From an uncultured Bacilli bacterium (lineage in GTDB: Bacteria > Bacillota_I > Bacilli_A > RF39 > UBA660), in NCBI GenBank assembly GCA_944355355.1, contig CALVQE010000008.1, positions 1-35,254 on the forward strand: a stretch of 35,254 nt of DNA, given 5' to 3'. Position numbers and translations under genes: made by a program. The notes under the pieces were generated by a model. It was not told the DNA's origin. It ran no database searches and was given only the letters and a program-made list of their open reading frames with translations. Positions 7,777-15,679 of the stretch are shown here, in pieces. The number at the start of each line of letters is the position of its first letter. Within the stretch, counting starts at the first letter, position 1.

Positions 7777-8476
7777 TACCTTTTTTTGTTTTCTTTTTCG
7801 GAGTACTCTTCTTCTCTTCCTTAGCCTCCAAATCAATAATCTTCTGCTCAGCCTCTACCTTATCTTCCTTAACTTGAGGATCATCTAAAACAACCTTTGT
7901 ATTAGCTACAAAATCATGAAGTCCTCGACCATCAGCCCGAACCACAATCATAAATAACATAATATACAAAATAATTGATCCAACCAAATTAACATTCTCA
8001 TAAACCATATAATAATGATCAACATCCATAAAATGAACAATACACTGTAAAGCAATTGAAATAATCATATTGCTAAGTACAACCGTTCTTAAAATAAAAT
8101 TCACAATCGTTAAAGGCCTCTCATCATTACTTACAACCCGTATCTGAAACAACTTCTTACCAATCGTTTGTCCCTTACAGAAAAACTGTAAAACACCAAA
8201 ATACAGTAAAGTACAAACCAAATCAATAATAACATAATACGTATTATAACGATAAATTTCATAAGCAATCGGCACAAAAGCCTGATTATACTCATCTAAA
8301 CTAATCTCATTACTAGTATACTGTTCCTGTAAATTAACAAGCTCATTATACTTTTCTGAATATGCATCTCGACTTGGGTTTAAAAACGGAACATAAGAAA
8401 GCAAAGATACGAGCAAAGAAACAATAAGAACATCCAAAACATAAGCCCCTATTCTTTTAAAAAATGTATGATTCAT
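7763..8476 (-). CDS. RDD family membrane protein
   Basis: The 237-residue protein begins with the typical RDD start (FFKRIGAYVLDVLIV) and has about four membrane segments (roughly residues 11-29, 77-98, 125-146 and 160-180). The conserved GQTIGKKLFQIRVV loop and the GRGLHDFVANT segment are present. It ends in a highly charged, lysine-rich cytosolic tail of about 40 residues. RDD proteins are poorly defined; some act in ion or small-molecule transport. A GGAGGAAATG ribosome site sets the start, and a strong promoter lies just upstream (8502-8530). Function beyond the family is unknown. Confidence 0.88.
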   Translation of the reverse strand: MNHTFFKRIGAYVLDVLIVSLLVSLLSYVPFLNPSRDAYSEKYNELVNLQEQYTSNEISLDEYNQAFVPIAYEIYRYNTYYVIIDLVCTLLYFGVLQFFCKGQTIGKKLFQIRVVSNDERPLTIVNFILRTVVLSNMIISIALQCIVHFMDVDHYYMVYENVNLVGSIILYIMLFMIVVRADGRGLHDFVANTKVVLDDPQVKEDKVEAEQKIIDLEAKEEKKSTPKKKTKKGTKKE

Positions 8477-8501
8477 TCATTTCCTCCTTGATACACCAAA
8501 A

Positions 8502-8530
8502 ATTATAACATGACTCATACATTATTTCAA
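8502..8530 (-). promoter_or_regulatory. Promoter of the RDD gene
   Basis: On the minus strand, -35 TTGAAA (8525-8530), a 17-bp spacer and an extended -10 TGTTATAAT (8502-8510). Confidence 0.8.
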
Positions 8531-8550
8531 ACCCTACTTTTCATCAAAAG

Positions 8551-8582
8551 AAAAATGCATCAGTTTTACACTAATACATTTA
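8551..8582 (-). terminator. Terminator of the M23 peptidase gene
   Basis: A 12-bp stem with two G-U pairs (AAATGTATTAGT with ACTGATGCATTT) and a GTAAA loop lies 4 bp after the stop and is followed by T5 on the minus strand. Confidence 0.85.
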
Positions 8583-8585
8583 TAA

Positions 8586-9368
8586 TCACTTAATCTGAAT
8601 TGCATCAATACTACTGCCATAAATACCAGCATAGCCTTGACTCGTATTATCCACTTTATTTACCCACGGAAGCCAAGAACCATTTTTAATATGTACACGA
8701 TACGTAACGCCTTCAATTTGAACACCATCAATATCATTGCCCAAATTACCAGCATAATCATCACGACTTTCTACCCATGGAAGCCAATAACCTTTAACCT
8801 TATCATGAACCCGCATCCGATACTTATCTAAATAAATTCCCCCAATAGCATTTCCAAGATTACCAGCATAATCACTAGACCCCATAAACACATTAGGAAG
8901 CCAATACTTCTTTACATTATCATAAGCCTGATAAGAAAGCTTTGCTGATTCACTTGCTACAGGCAAATCACTATCAATAAAAGGTGTTGGATCAATTCTT
9001 GTATCATACTGATTACGAACCTCAAAATGCAAATGAACACCATAAGCATTTCCTGTCTGACCCATATATCCTATTTGTTGGCCCTTAGTCACCTTATCAC
9101 CCTTATTCACATAAACTGTATTAAGGTGAGCATATAAAGTATAATACCCATCCTCATGCCGAAGTTTGACAAAATTTCCATAACTAGCATTTCCCGTACT
9201 ACCAGGACTATTTGTCATACCAGTTTGTACCAACACAACTTCACCATCACTATGAGCAATCACAGCATCTGCCTGATACCATTTTTTTACTACATCAACA
9301 CCCTGATGAACACCCGCTCGATAGTCATTCGTAATTTGATTCTCACCATCATATAAAATTCGACTCAT
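8586..9368 (-). CDS. M23 (LytM-type) peptidoglycan endopeptidase with wall-binding repeats, no signal peptide
   Basis: This is a zinc metallopeptidase predicted to cut peptide cross-links in peptidoglycan. The catalytic domain (about residues 15-130) has the H-x3-D metal motif in GVHQGVDVV and the HLHFEV motif. The C-terminal half (about 145-260) holds three related repeats of about 38 residues, with W-L-P, Y-A-G-N and I-D-A/G-x-Q-I positions, like the tryptophan-rich wall-binding repeats of Clostridium-type and phage amidases. There is no signal peptide or membrane segment, which fits a phage-derived or phage-like endolysin rather than a normal autolysin; no holin gene is adjacent. The start codon and ribosome site lie in a hairpin (9363-9399). 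It is transcribed alone, with its own terminator. Confidence 0.88.
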   Translation of the reverse strand: MSRILYDGENQITNDYRAGVHQGVDVVKKWYQADAVIAHSDGEVVLVQTGMTNSPGSTGNASYGNFVKLRHEDGYYTLYAHLNTVYVNKGDKVTKGQQIGYMGQTGNAYGVHLHFEVRNQYDTRIDPTPFIDSDLPVASESAKLSYQAYDNVKKYWLPNVFMGSSDYAGNLGNAIGGIYLDKYRMRVHDKVKGYWLPWVESRDDYAGNLGNDIDGVQIEGVTYRVHIKNGSWLPWVNKVDNTSQGYAGIYGSSIDAIQIK

Positions 9369-9399
9369 AAATAACTCCTTTCACGGATAATTTATGAGT
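9363..9399 (-). promoter_or_regulatory. Hairpin enclosing the lysin ribosome site and start codon
   Basis: A perfect 10-bp inverted repeat (ACTCATAAAT at 9390-9399 on the minus strand and ATTTATGAGT at 9363-9372) would place the ATG of the M23 gene in a stem and its AAAGGAG ribosome site in the 17-nt loop. Such a fold would limit translation. Read on the plus strand, the stem is followed by T8 and resembles a terminator, but no plus-strand gene ends here. A possible extended -10 (TGATATAAA, minus strand) lies about 27 bp upstream. Confidence 0.5.
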
Positions 9400-9458
9400 T
9401 TTTTTTCTTTTTGACCGGATTTATATCACAAATTTTAAAATTTCGCATAAAAAAGAAC

Positions 9459-9671
9459 CTATTTACTGTTATCATGTGAAATAACTTTAATAAGTCCTTT
9501 TTCCAATTCTTCTAATGCCCGACCAATAGTTCTCTTATTCTTATAATCCTTCTCAGCCATTTGATAATGATTATTTTCAAGCATTTGTTTACTACGTATA
9601 GAAGCAACATGAACCAATTTATATTTTGAATCAACTATTGTCAGCAATTTATCAATAGATGGATATAACAT
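9459..9671 (-). CDS. rpoZ: RNA polymerase omega subunit
   Basis: The 70-residue protein begins MLYPSIDKLLTIVDSKY and continues with the ASIRSKQM segment and a KNKRTIGRALEELEKG stretch, the standard layout of bacterial omega, which helps assemble RNA polymerase by holding the beta-prime subunit. An AAGGACG ribosome site precedes the ATG and a promoter lies at 9694-9723. In Bacillus rpoZ sits beside gmk and priA; that context is missing here. Confidence 0.92.
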   Translation of the reverse strand: MLYPSIDKLLTIVDSKYKLVHVASIRSKQMLENNHYQMAEKDYKNKRTIGRALEELEKGLIKVISHDNSK

Positions 9672-9693
9672 AAAATCACGTCCTTACTTTACT

Positions 9694-9723
9694 ATCATAC
9701 TAGATATTCTCTAAAACATACAA
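9694..9723 (-). promoter_or_regulatory. Promoter of rpoZ
   Basis: On the minus strand, -35 TTGTAT (9718-9723), an 18-bp spacer and -10 TATGAT (9694-9699), 23 bp before the ATG. Confidence 0.6.
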
Positions 9724-9740
9724 GAAAAGGAATTACTTCT

Positions 9741-11615
9741 TTACGCCTCATTTACAATTTTTCGCAAAGCATTCAAAATCTCTACCATTGCCCAAGTATC
9801 CTGAGCACAATAAACACGCAAAGCATCTTGCTTCTCTTTTAGCACTTCTTTACACATCTTTTCATAATTAGCATACTCAACAATTGCATCAGTACCATTT
9901 TTAACAACCAAATCCTTATATGAAAGTTCACTAAAAACCGGCAAAGTTTTTTTAATCGAAAAAGAGCCACTTAAATTCTCATCATAAAAGTTAAACGTTT
10001 CTAAATCCTCTCCCTTAAAACCTAACCTTTCATACAACTCTTTATTATTATTTAAAAGCCATAGCAAATCAAATCCACGATTATAAATCTTCATTAAAGA
10101 CTCCTTATATTTTGGAAAAATCATAGCCAATTCTTTTATTCTTCCTTTCTCAAAAGCCACATTTTGAGCAAACAAAGTTCCTTTATCGGGATCAATATAT
10201 TTTAATAATTCCTTGATCAACTCTTCTCTTTCATCACCTGTTGTTTGAGCCAAAAAAACAACATTATCTTTATACGGATCACAAACACCTGGCGAAGATT
10301 CAATATGTAAACTAAACTCAAAAGGACTTTGAATATAAGGCCATTCTCCCTTAAATCTTGGTAATGGACAAGGAAAAGTTTCAAAATCTAAATGATAAAT
10401 CGGATATTCCAAACAAGCCAAAGCTTTTCTAATTTTCTCTTTATGAACAAATTGACTATGATTTAAAACACATTCCCTTTGAATCACATGATTTTTCTTT
10501 GTAATCCATCTCTCTGGAATATCTAAAAGATGCAAATATCCCGCATTAATAAGTTCCAAACCTTTCAATCTCTTATTGTCATCTGTTACAAACCCAAAAG
10601 GATTATTCACATAACACAAACTACTATTTTTAAGTGGAATACACTTCCCACATACACTTTGAAAATACTTACAACAATTCTGTGCCTTATAACCACAAGA
10701 AATACCAAGCGGACAAGGTTTCGTATCCATATCATGAATAGCTTTTAAAATACTTTCATTTTCTTTTTCAATCAAAGGTAAATACTCCAAAGTAACCTGA
10801 TCTAACTGAAACAAAGTAATCAACTCTTCGCCATGATGTTCATGATAAACAGGTTCATTATCTTTATAAGTCCCATCAAAAACATAATTTTGATTTAACA
10901 CGGCCAAATAATAATGAAACTTTGGTAACTTATCTTCTTGATGTCTTAACTTATACATAGACTCAATAAAAAATCTTTGAACAGCTAAATCATGAACATA
11001 CTCACCAACCCTATAACGATCAAAAAGCTTTTGTCTTTCCCGTTCATAACTTTCTAAAGGCATTTCGTTTTCTAAAGGATATCCTTCAATCTCACCCTTT
11101 AATTGATATATGTTGTTCTTTTTCCTGAAAATTGAATACTTCTTTCCTTTACGATATCCCCCAGCTAAATCCGTATACTTCTTAGAAGTAGTAGCCTTTA
11201 CCTCAACAATATTAATACATTTTTCGCTTTCATTATAAACATCCACATAACATAAATATCTAATCCCATTCAAACAAAACTCATACTTTACTTGATCATG
11301 CGTTTCCTGAGCATAAATAGTTTTACCTCCAAACATCAGAGAAACAATTCTACCTGCCTCAAATTCTACCCGTTTATAATAAGGAAGCATAGCCTCAAGT
11401 TGTCGATTAACAACCTCCGTTTTATCCACTACATTCCCATCTTCATCAACATCAACCATAGCCTGATAAAGCTCAGAAATTTCACTTTGATACTCCTCTT
11501 TCTTATACATATCATAAGAAAGATCACCATCTAAAGCATCCTTTTTAACCCCCTCCAAAGCAACATACCTTGGACACCGCGAATAATTTAAAAATCGTGT
11601 CTTAGAAATAGTCAT
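9741..11615 (-). CDS. DUF2779 protein: PD-(D/E)XK nuclease plus DEDD-type exonuclease-like domain
   Basis: The 624-residue protein starts with the family's SKTRFLNYSRCPRY. The first half looks like a Cas4/RecB-type nuclease: an IVEVKATTS motif near residue 135, followed by a cysteine cluster (CPLGISCGYKAQNCC, CGKC, near 300-325) that could bind an iron-sulfur cluster or zinc. The second half has an RNase H-like exonuclease pattern: LDFET (near 410), AQNVAFEKGR, and YCAQDTWA near the C-terminus. DUF2779 proteins are common in mollicute-related bacteria and have no settled role; DNA or RNA processing is likely. Its ATG overlaps the stop of the pseudopilin gene as TAATG, so the two are translationally coupled. 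Confidence 0.85.
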   Translation of the reverse strand: MTISKTRFLNYSRCPRYVALEGVKKDALDGDLSYDMYKKEEYQSEISELYQAMVDVDEDGNVVDKTEVVNRQLEAMLPYYKRVEFEAGRIVSLMFGGKTIYAQETHDQVKYEFCLNGIRYLCYVDVYNESEKCINIVEVKATTSKKYTDLAGGYRKGKKYSIFRKKNNIYQLKGEIEGYPLENEMPLESYERERQKLFDRYRVGEYVHDLAVQRFFIESMYKLRHQEDKLPKFHYYLAVLNQNYVFDGTYKDNEPVYHEHHGEELITLFQLDQVTLEYLPLIEKENESILKAIHDMDTKPCPLGISCGYKAQNCCKYFQSVCGKCIPLKNSSLCYVNNPFGFVTDDNKRLKGLELINAGYLHLLDIPERWITKKNHVIQRECVLNHSQFVHKEKIRKALACLEYPIYHLDFETFPCPLPRFKGEWPYIQSPFEFSLHIESSPGVCDPYKDNVVFLAQTTGDEREELIKELLKYIDPDKGTLFAQNVAFEKGRIKELAMIFPKYKESLMKIYNRGFDLLWLLNNNKELYERLGFKGEDLETFNFYDENLSGSFSIKKTLPVFSELSYKDLVVKNGTDAIVEYANYEKMCKEVLKEKQDALRVYCAQDTWAMVEILNALRKIVNEA

Positions 11616-11953
11616 TATTCCACAATCTCTGCCTTATAAGAATCCCCAGACTTAATCACCTTAATCTTAGCCTGACTATAATCTAAACTCTCTGTATCCA
11701 TAAGAAGACCCTCATTCACTAACTCACTACCAAACAAATAAGTTTCTTCATCCTGAAATTTATCCTCATTCATCTTTGCATAAGTTTCCGCAGCTAAAAT
11801 CAATGTATTTGTTTGAACCTCTTTAATCTCATCCGTATTATAAGCTTCCTTTAAAGCATAACTTCCTCTGATAATTCCTATAGCAAACACAATAGCTAAA
11901 AGTGAAAACAAAATAACTAATTCTTTAATCGTATAACCATTCTTATTCATCAT
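11615..11953 (-). CDS. Type IV pseudopilin-like protein (class III signal)
   Basis: The 112-residue protein begins with a short basic leader, then G-Y-T-I-K-E-L and a hydrophobic helix (about residues 8-28). This is the class III signal cut by prepilin peptidase between G and the aromatic residue, with the usual Glu at mature position 5. The rest is a small globular domain with no Cys. Such proteins build type IV pili, competence pseudopili or type II secretion filaments, but no pilus ATPase, platform protein or prepilin peptidase is in the window. It heads a two-gene unit with the DUF2779 nuclease, with an extended -10 promoter (11981-11989). A link to DNA uptake and processing is possible but only inferred. 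Confidence 0.75.
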   Translation of the reverse strand: MMNKNGYTIKELVILFSLLAIVFAIGIIRGSYALKEAYNTDEIKEVQTNTLILAAETYAKMNEDKFQDEETYLFGSELVNEGLLMDTESLDYSQAKIKVIKSGDSYKAEIVE

Positions 11954-11980
11954 AATCCACTACCTACCTTCATTACCAAA

Positions 11981-11989
11981 ATTATAACA
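11981..11989 (-). promoter_or_regulatory. Extended -10 promoter of the pseudopilin-nuclease unit
   Basis: The minus strand reads TGTTATAAT, 28 bp before the start codons; the -35 is weak. Confidence 0.65.
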
Positions 11990-11995
11990 CATTTA

Positions 11996-12028
11996 AAAAA
12001 AATATTAAGTATTTTTCACTTAATATTT
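11996..12028 (-). terminator. Terminator of gene 12020-12526
   Basis: An 11-bp perfect stem (AAATATTAAGT/ACTTAATATTT), overlapping the stop codon, is followed by T-rich sequence on the minus strand. Confidence 0.85.
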
Positions 12029-12526
12029 AATTTTCCTAATCCTTCCCTCTTCTTCACGAGGTTGAAATCCATACTTCCCATACATATCCAAAAGTTCCAA
12101 TTCCACTTGAGGTAAAGAAGGAACTTTCTTCATTAAACCTAATAACTTCTTTCTCTTTAACAACTCCCCATTTAAAAGCCTCTTGCGAATAGCCCAAATA
12201 TCTTTACCACAAAACTTATCTGGAAAATTACTAAAATATAAACTACTTCCCAAAGAATACTCATCAATAACTCCAAAAGAAATATCATCTTGCAAAAACA
12301 AACTATTATCTAAAACAGGATAATAAGGACTCTCATAAAGCAAATCATCCACAAAATTAGCATCAAAAAACTTGCGATACAATATACTTCTTAATACTTT
12401 ATAACGAACAATCTGCTTATCTCCAGCCCGAACATTACCTTCCGGAAAATCATGTCGATATTCAACAACATCCAAAGGTTGAATCACCTTGCCAACATAA
12501 ATCCCTTTTTGACCTAAATATCTCAC
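12020..12526 (-). CDS. Conserved-looking protein of unknown function
   Basis: The 168-residue soluble protein begins MRYLGQKGIYVGKVIQPLDVVEYR in overall outline and ends in a basic tail (EEEGRIRKIKY). It has no signal peptide, no membrane helix and no motif I recognise; the middle is rich in Tyr, Phe and Asp and the last third is helical and basic. Translation starts at a GTG, supported by AAAGGTG eight bases upstream. It is a single-gene unit with a good promoter (12551-12579) and terminator, so it is very likely a real expressed gene. Confidence 0.7.
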   Translation of the reverse strand: MRYLGQKGIYVGKVIQPLDVVEYRHDFPEGNVRAGDKQIVRYKVLRSILYRKFFDANFVDDLLYESPYYPVLDNSLFLQDDISFGVIDEYSLGSSLYFSNFPDKFCGKDIWAIRKRLLNGELLKRKKLLGLMKKVPSLPQVELELLDMYGKYGFQPREEEGRIRKIKY

Positions 12527-12550
12527 GAAACATCACCTTTCATGAAAAGT

Positions 12551-12579
12551 ATTCTAACACACTTCCCAAAAAAGAACAA
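12551..12579 (-). promoter_or_regulatory. Promoter of gene 12020-12526
   Basis: On the minus strand, -35 TTGTTC (12574-12579), a 17-bp spacer and -10 TAGAAT (12551-12556). Confidence 0.65.
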
Positions 12580-12609
12580 TAATTTTAGCTTTAACATTTC
12601 ACGATCAAA

Positions 12610-13787
12610 TCAGCCAACCCGATATGGATTACTAGCACTTCCATCACCCAATTTTAGACTATCAGCCTTTAGATTTAAGGTGGGCCTTACACCGTACGAG
12701 GCATTCACGACGTTGAGGTTGACCACGTGGCCGTCCGAACTAACGCTATGAACATACGCAAAGCTGCCATTGAAGCTGTGAGAAGTCATAGTCCAGTACT
12801 CATTCCCTATATATAAATAATACCCTGAATTAGACGTACTATATCCTCCAGCTAAAACAACTTCATCCGTTGTAACAAGTCCGATCGGATAACTTAAATC
12901 GCCATTTCCTGTAATTTCATCATCTGCGGTAAAGCGATCATTTTGCTCTGTACATGTAAGTCTTGGATATTGCGTTCCTGTACTATCCCATGGGCCATAA
13001 CCCCAACGGTAGTAAGTTGTACTTGTACCTGCACCGGTACCACTATTGTATGAATTAAACGAACGATCATTACAGAATAAAGTGTCACTGATATAGCTTG
13101 ATAGACCTTTGTCTTCAATATTTGTATTATACCAACTATCTAAATAGGTTTTAATCGTACTATCATTATCATTATCATTGGCATGCGTAGCATCATAGGT
13201 GCTCGCGCCTACCGTCCCATACATATACCCAACATAGGCATTGTCATTATAAGATGAATTATAGGCACTCGTTCCAACTTGACGATCTTCACTTGATTCA
13301 CCATTCGCGTGAGCACTTGTTCCATCATAGATGATTCTTATCGAGCCATCCCCATTAATACGGATAATTCTCCAGTAATAATCGCCAAACTTAACATAGT
13401 TATTTGTAACATTACCACGGTAATAATAAGAGGTGCCATAATCATCTGGTGCACTGCATAAGTAGCCATTTGTACTTTCAGCACTTGTTACTTGCACTGT
13501 TCCATCTTCACTCACTACTGGACATGCTCCAGTTTTGTCTAACTGGTCAATGATTTGGCCAACTACACCTTTAACAAAGTACAAGGTACATTTGGTGTTG
13601 GTTACGGTTAGGTTGTTTACGGATACACTCCAATCATCAGTATTTAAAACGGAAAGTTTTGATTTTGTTCATAAATAGCAAAACTACTATAAAGATAAAC
13701 TCCTGTAATTAATAGGATACAGCAAACAGTAAAGATAATAATTCCAGCCTTCTTATGATCCTTTTCTTTAAACTTTTCTTATTTCAT
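12610..13787 (-). pseudogene. Broken surface-protein gene with C-terminal lectin-like variable domain
   Basis: The largest open frame (12610-13584) lacks its N-terminus, which can be read upstream in pieces. An ATG at 13785-13787 with an AGAGGGAT ribosome site is followed by a TAA at codon 3. The same frame then encodes a basic stretch and one membrane segment (AGIIIFTVCCILLITGVYLY). A shift of one base near 13644-13660 joins the next frame (LNTDDWSVSVNNLTVTN). The promoter at 13855-13883 is intact. The body (NGYLCSAPDDYGTSYYYRGN, then GDYYWRI) and the C-terminal YWTM...GVRP domain are paralogous to gene 33303-35179. About 100 bp encoding the segment before GVRP are GC-rich and hypervariable relative to that paralogue. 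With two lesions it is probably not expressed as a full protein. Confidence 0.75.
12678..12790 (-). other. Candidate DGR-type variable region
   Basis: Between conserved TACTGGAC and GGTGTAAGGCCC the codons are mostly NNC or NNT. They differ from the paralogue at 33373-33483 mainly at codon positions 1 and 2, while TTC-AAT-GGC, GTT, TCG, GTG and GTG-x2-TCG codons stay fixed. GC is about 55% by hand count, in sequence that is otherwise strongly AT-rich. Confidence 0.55.
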
Positions 13788-13854
13788 AACTATCCCTCTT
13801 TTTATTACTATGATCACTTTCATTTTTTTTATGACATCATATCCTGTTATACTA

Positions 13855-13883
13855 ATGATAACATTTTTCTAACACTTCTACAA
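13855..13883 (-). promoter_or_regulatory. Promoter of the broken surface-protein gene
   Basis: On the minus strand, -35 TTGTAG (13878-13883), a 17-bp spacer and an extended -10 TGTTATCAT (13855-13863). It lies in the stretch 13788-13916, which otherwise shows nothing. Confidence 0.6.
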
Positions 13884-13916
13884 CGTCCAAAACTTACTTT
13901 ACAATAAATTTTTAAA

Positions 13917-13944
13917 TCAAAAAAAGATGTTATTTCACATCTTT
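13917..13944 (-). terminator. Terminator of greA and of the long operon
   Basis: An 8-bp stem (AAAGATGT/ACATCTTT) overlapping the greA stop is followed by a T run on the minus strand. Confidence 0.85.
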
Positions 13945-14391
13945 AATTGTCACTTTATAAGAACCATTTGGACTAGCTACTTCAACAACTTCACCTTTTT
14001 GGTGACCAATAACTGCTACTCCAATAGGACTTTCATTAGAAATCTTATTTTCAAATGGATCAGCCTCTAAAGAACCAACAATAGAATATTCGTCCTCTTC
14101 ACCATCTTCATATAAGATAACTACTGTAGAACCAATAGAAACAGCACCCTTAGCACTCTTCTCGGCAATCTTACTATGTTCTAACTTATATTCTAACTCT
14201 TTAATACGAGCTTCAACTTGAGCTTGCTCATCCCGAGCAGAATCATAATCTGCATTTTCAGACAAGTCACCTTGTGCTCTAGCATCTTTCAAATCTTTTA
14301 TAACACGAGGACGAACCACGTTCTTTAACTCATTCAATTCTTGTTCTAATTCCAAATAACCCTCAGGAGTTAAAATAATTTCTTGTTTCAT
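13930..14391 (-). CDS. greA: Transcription elongation factor GreA
   Basis: GreA rescues backtracked RNA polymerase by stimulating cleavage of the transcript 3' end. The 153-residue protein has the N-terminal coiled coil (about 1-75), with the acidic tip GDLSENADYDSARDE holding the catalytic Asp/Glu pair, and a C-terminal FKBP-like domain (SPIGVAVIGHQKGEVVEV). Its place after trhP2 matches the Bacillus order yrrM-yrrN-yrrO-(udk)-greA, with udk absent. It is the last gene of the operon; its stop lies within the terminator. Confidence 0.96.
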   Translation of the reverse strand: MKQEIILTPEGYLELEQELNELKNVVRPRVIKDLKDARAQGDLSENADYDSARDEQAQVEARIKELEYKLEHSKIAEKSAKGAVSIGSTVVILYEDGEEDEYSIVGSLEADPFENKISNESPIGVAVIGHQKGEVVEVASPNGSYKVTIKDVK

Positions 14392-14428
14392 TAATCATCA
14401 CTTTCCTTAAATCACGCACAACATCATA

Positions 14429-15613
14429 CTATAAATAATCTTCTTTGTCAAACACTTTTATCCGCATCATATCATATTTCTGTAAAGGCCTTTCAACTGG
14501 CAACTTTACAATCATATTAGGATGATTTGCCACCTCAATTTTTTCATGATTTTCATTTTCTATTGTATGAATAGTATACGTAAAAGTTTCTATATTTGGT
14601 CCAAAAAATTCTACAACATCGCCCACTTTAAATAAATTTCGTTCTTCAAGAAGGACATAACCATCCTGATAATCAAGAACCAATCCCAAAAAGTCCTGAT
14701 TAGAAACCTCTTGTCTTCCTAAAAAATACTGCTCACTTTCCGAAGGCAATTTTTCAAAAAACTGTGGACTAGATTCCCGATTTGCACAACGATTAAGTAT
14801 AGCTAAAGCATATCCTACATCCCCAGCCTCCAACGTATGACTCTTTATTTTATCAAGTAACTCCCGATACGTCTTCATAATCGTTGCAATATAATAAATG
14901 CCTCTCATTCTACCTTCAACTTTAAACGAATTCACCCCTAATTGGATCATTTCTTCAATATGAGAAACCATATTCAAATCTTTACTCGTCATACTAAAAA
15001 TAGGTTCTTCATCCGTCTTAAAAGTCCAACGACATATCTGTGCACATCCCCCACGATTCGCATCGCGATTTGTCACCACATTAGAAAGCACACACCTTCC
15101 GGAAAAAGACGTACACATTGCCCCATGAACAAAACACTCAAGTTCTAATCCTGTAGCTTCCTTAATAGCCAAGATATCTTCCTTACTAGCCTCACGAGCA
15201 AGCACAATCCTCGTTACCCCTAAACTCTTATAAAACATAGCAGCCCACGAATTTAACACACTAGCTTGTGTCGATAAATGTACTTCCAAAGGAATCTTTT
15301 TATCTCTAATAAGCTCAATCACATAAACATCACTAACAATTACTGCATCAACACCTATTTCACTTAAAGACCATAAATACTCCTCTAATCCAGCCGTATC
15401 CTCTTCATGAAAAATAATATTTACAGTTACATACACTTTTTTTTGATACTTATGTGCAAAAGAAGTAGCCTCCTTTAAATCACTCAAAGAAAAATTCTTC
15501 GCATTAGCTCGCAAACTAAAATTTTGGCCTCCAACATAAACGGCATCTGCCCCGTATAATAAAGCAAACTTTAACTTTTCTAAATCACCTGCCGGTGCTA
15601 ATAACTCAATCAT
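14429..15613 (-). CDS. trhP2: U32 family tRNA hydroxylation protein TrhP2 (YrrO-type)
   Basis: In Bacillus TrhP1 and TrhP2 are needed for prephenate-dependent hydroxylation of wobble uridine 34, giving 5-hydroxyuridine. The 394-residue protein has the U32 start MIELLAPAGDLEKLKFAL and four conserved Cys at 167, 174, 190 and 194 (GAMC, GRC, GGCAQIC) that fit an iron-sulfur site. It ends in a beta-rich C-terminal domain. I chose the ATG at 15613 because AAAGGAAGTG lies upstream and the family begins there; the open frame extends 27 bp further. A second, damaged copy of this 5' end lies at 16581-16644, on the other side of the KilA-N gene. Confidence 0.9.
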   Translation of the reverse strand: MIELLAPAGDLEKLKFALLYGADAVYVGGQNFSLRANAKNFSLSDLKEATSFAHKYQKKVYVTVNIIFHEEDTAGLEEYLWSLSEIGVDAVIVSDVYVIELIRDKKIPLEVHLSTQASVLNSWAAMFYKSLGVTRIVLAREASKEDILAIKEATGLELECFVHGAMCTSFSGRCVLSNVVTNRDANRGGCAQICRWTFKTDEEPIFSMTSKDLNMVSHIEEMIQLGVNSFKVEGRMRGIYYIATIMKTYRELLDKIKSHTLEAGDVGYALAILNRCANRESSPQFFEKLPSESEQYFLGRQEVSNQDFLGLVLDYQDGYVLLEERNLFKVGDVVEFFGPNIETFTYTIHTIENENHEKIEVANHPNMIVKLPVERPLQKYDMMRIKVFDKEDYL

Positions 15614-15628
15614 GAAGCACTTCCTTTC
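15550..15628. repeat. Direct repeat A: 5' end and ribosome site of intact trhP2
   Basis: This block matches 16581-16644 except for three substitutions and a 15-bp in-frame gap there. It runs from codon 21-22 of trhP2 to just upstream of its ribosome site. Confidence 0.9.
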
Positions 15629-15679
15629 TACGATTTTCATAAGATTTTTTAGTCGATATTAATACATTAAATGTTACTA

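Noticed and set aside
9363-9409. Plus-strand intrinsic terminator
   Set aside because: The shape fits, but no plus-strand gene ends nearby; the same repeat overlaps the start of a minus-strand gene, which I consider the more relevant reading.
12610-13584. Intact surface-protein gene starting inside the body at 13584
   Set aside because: The N-terminal membrane segment and the domain start are readable upstream in two other frames with a promoter and ribosome site, so this is the 3' part of a broken gene.
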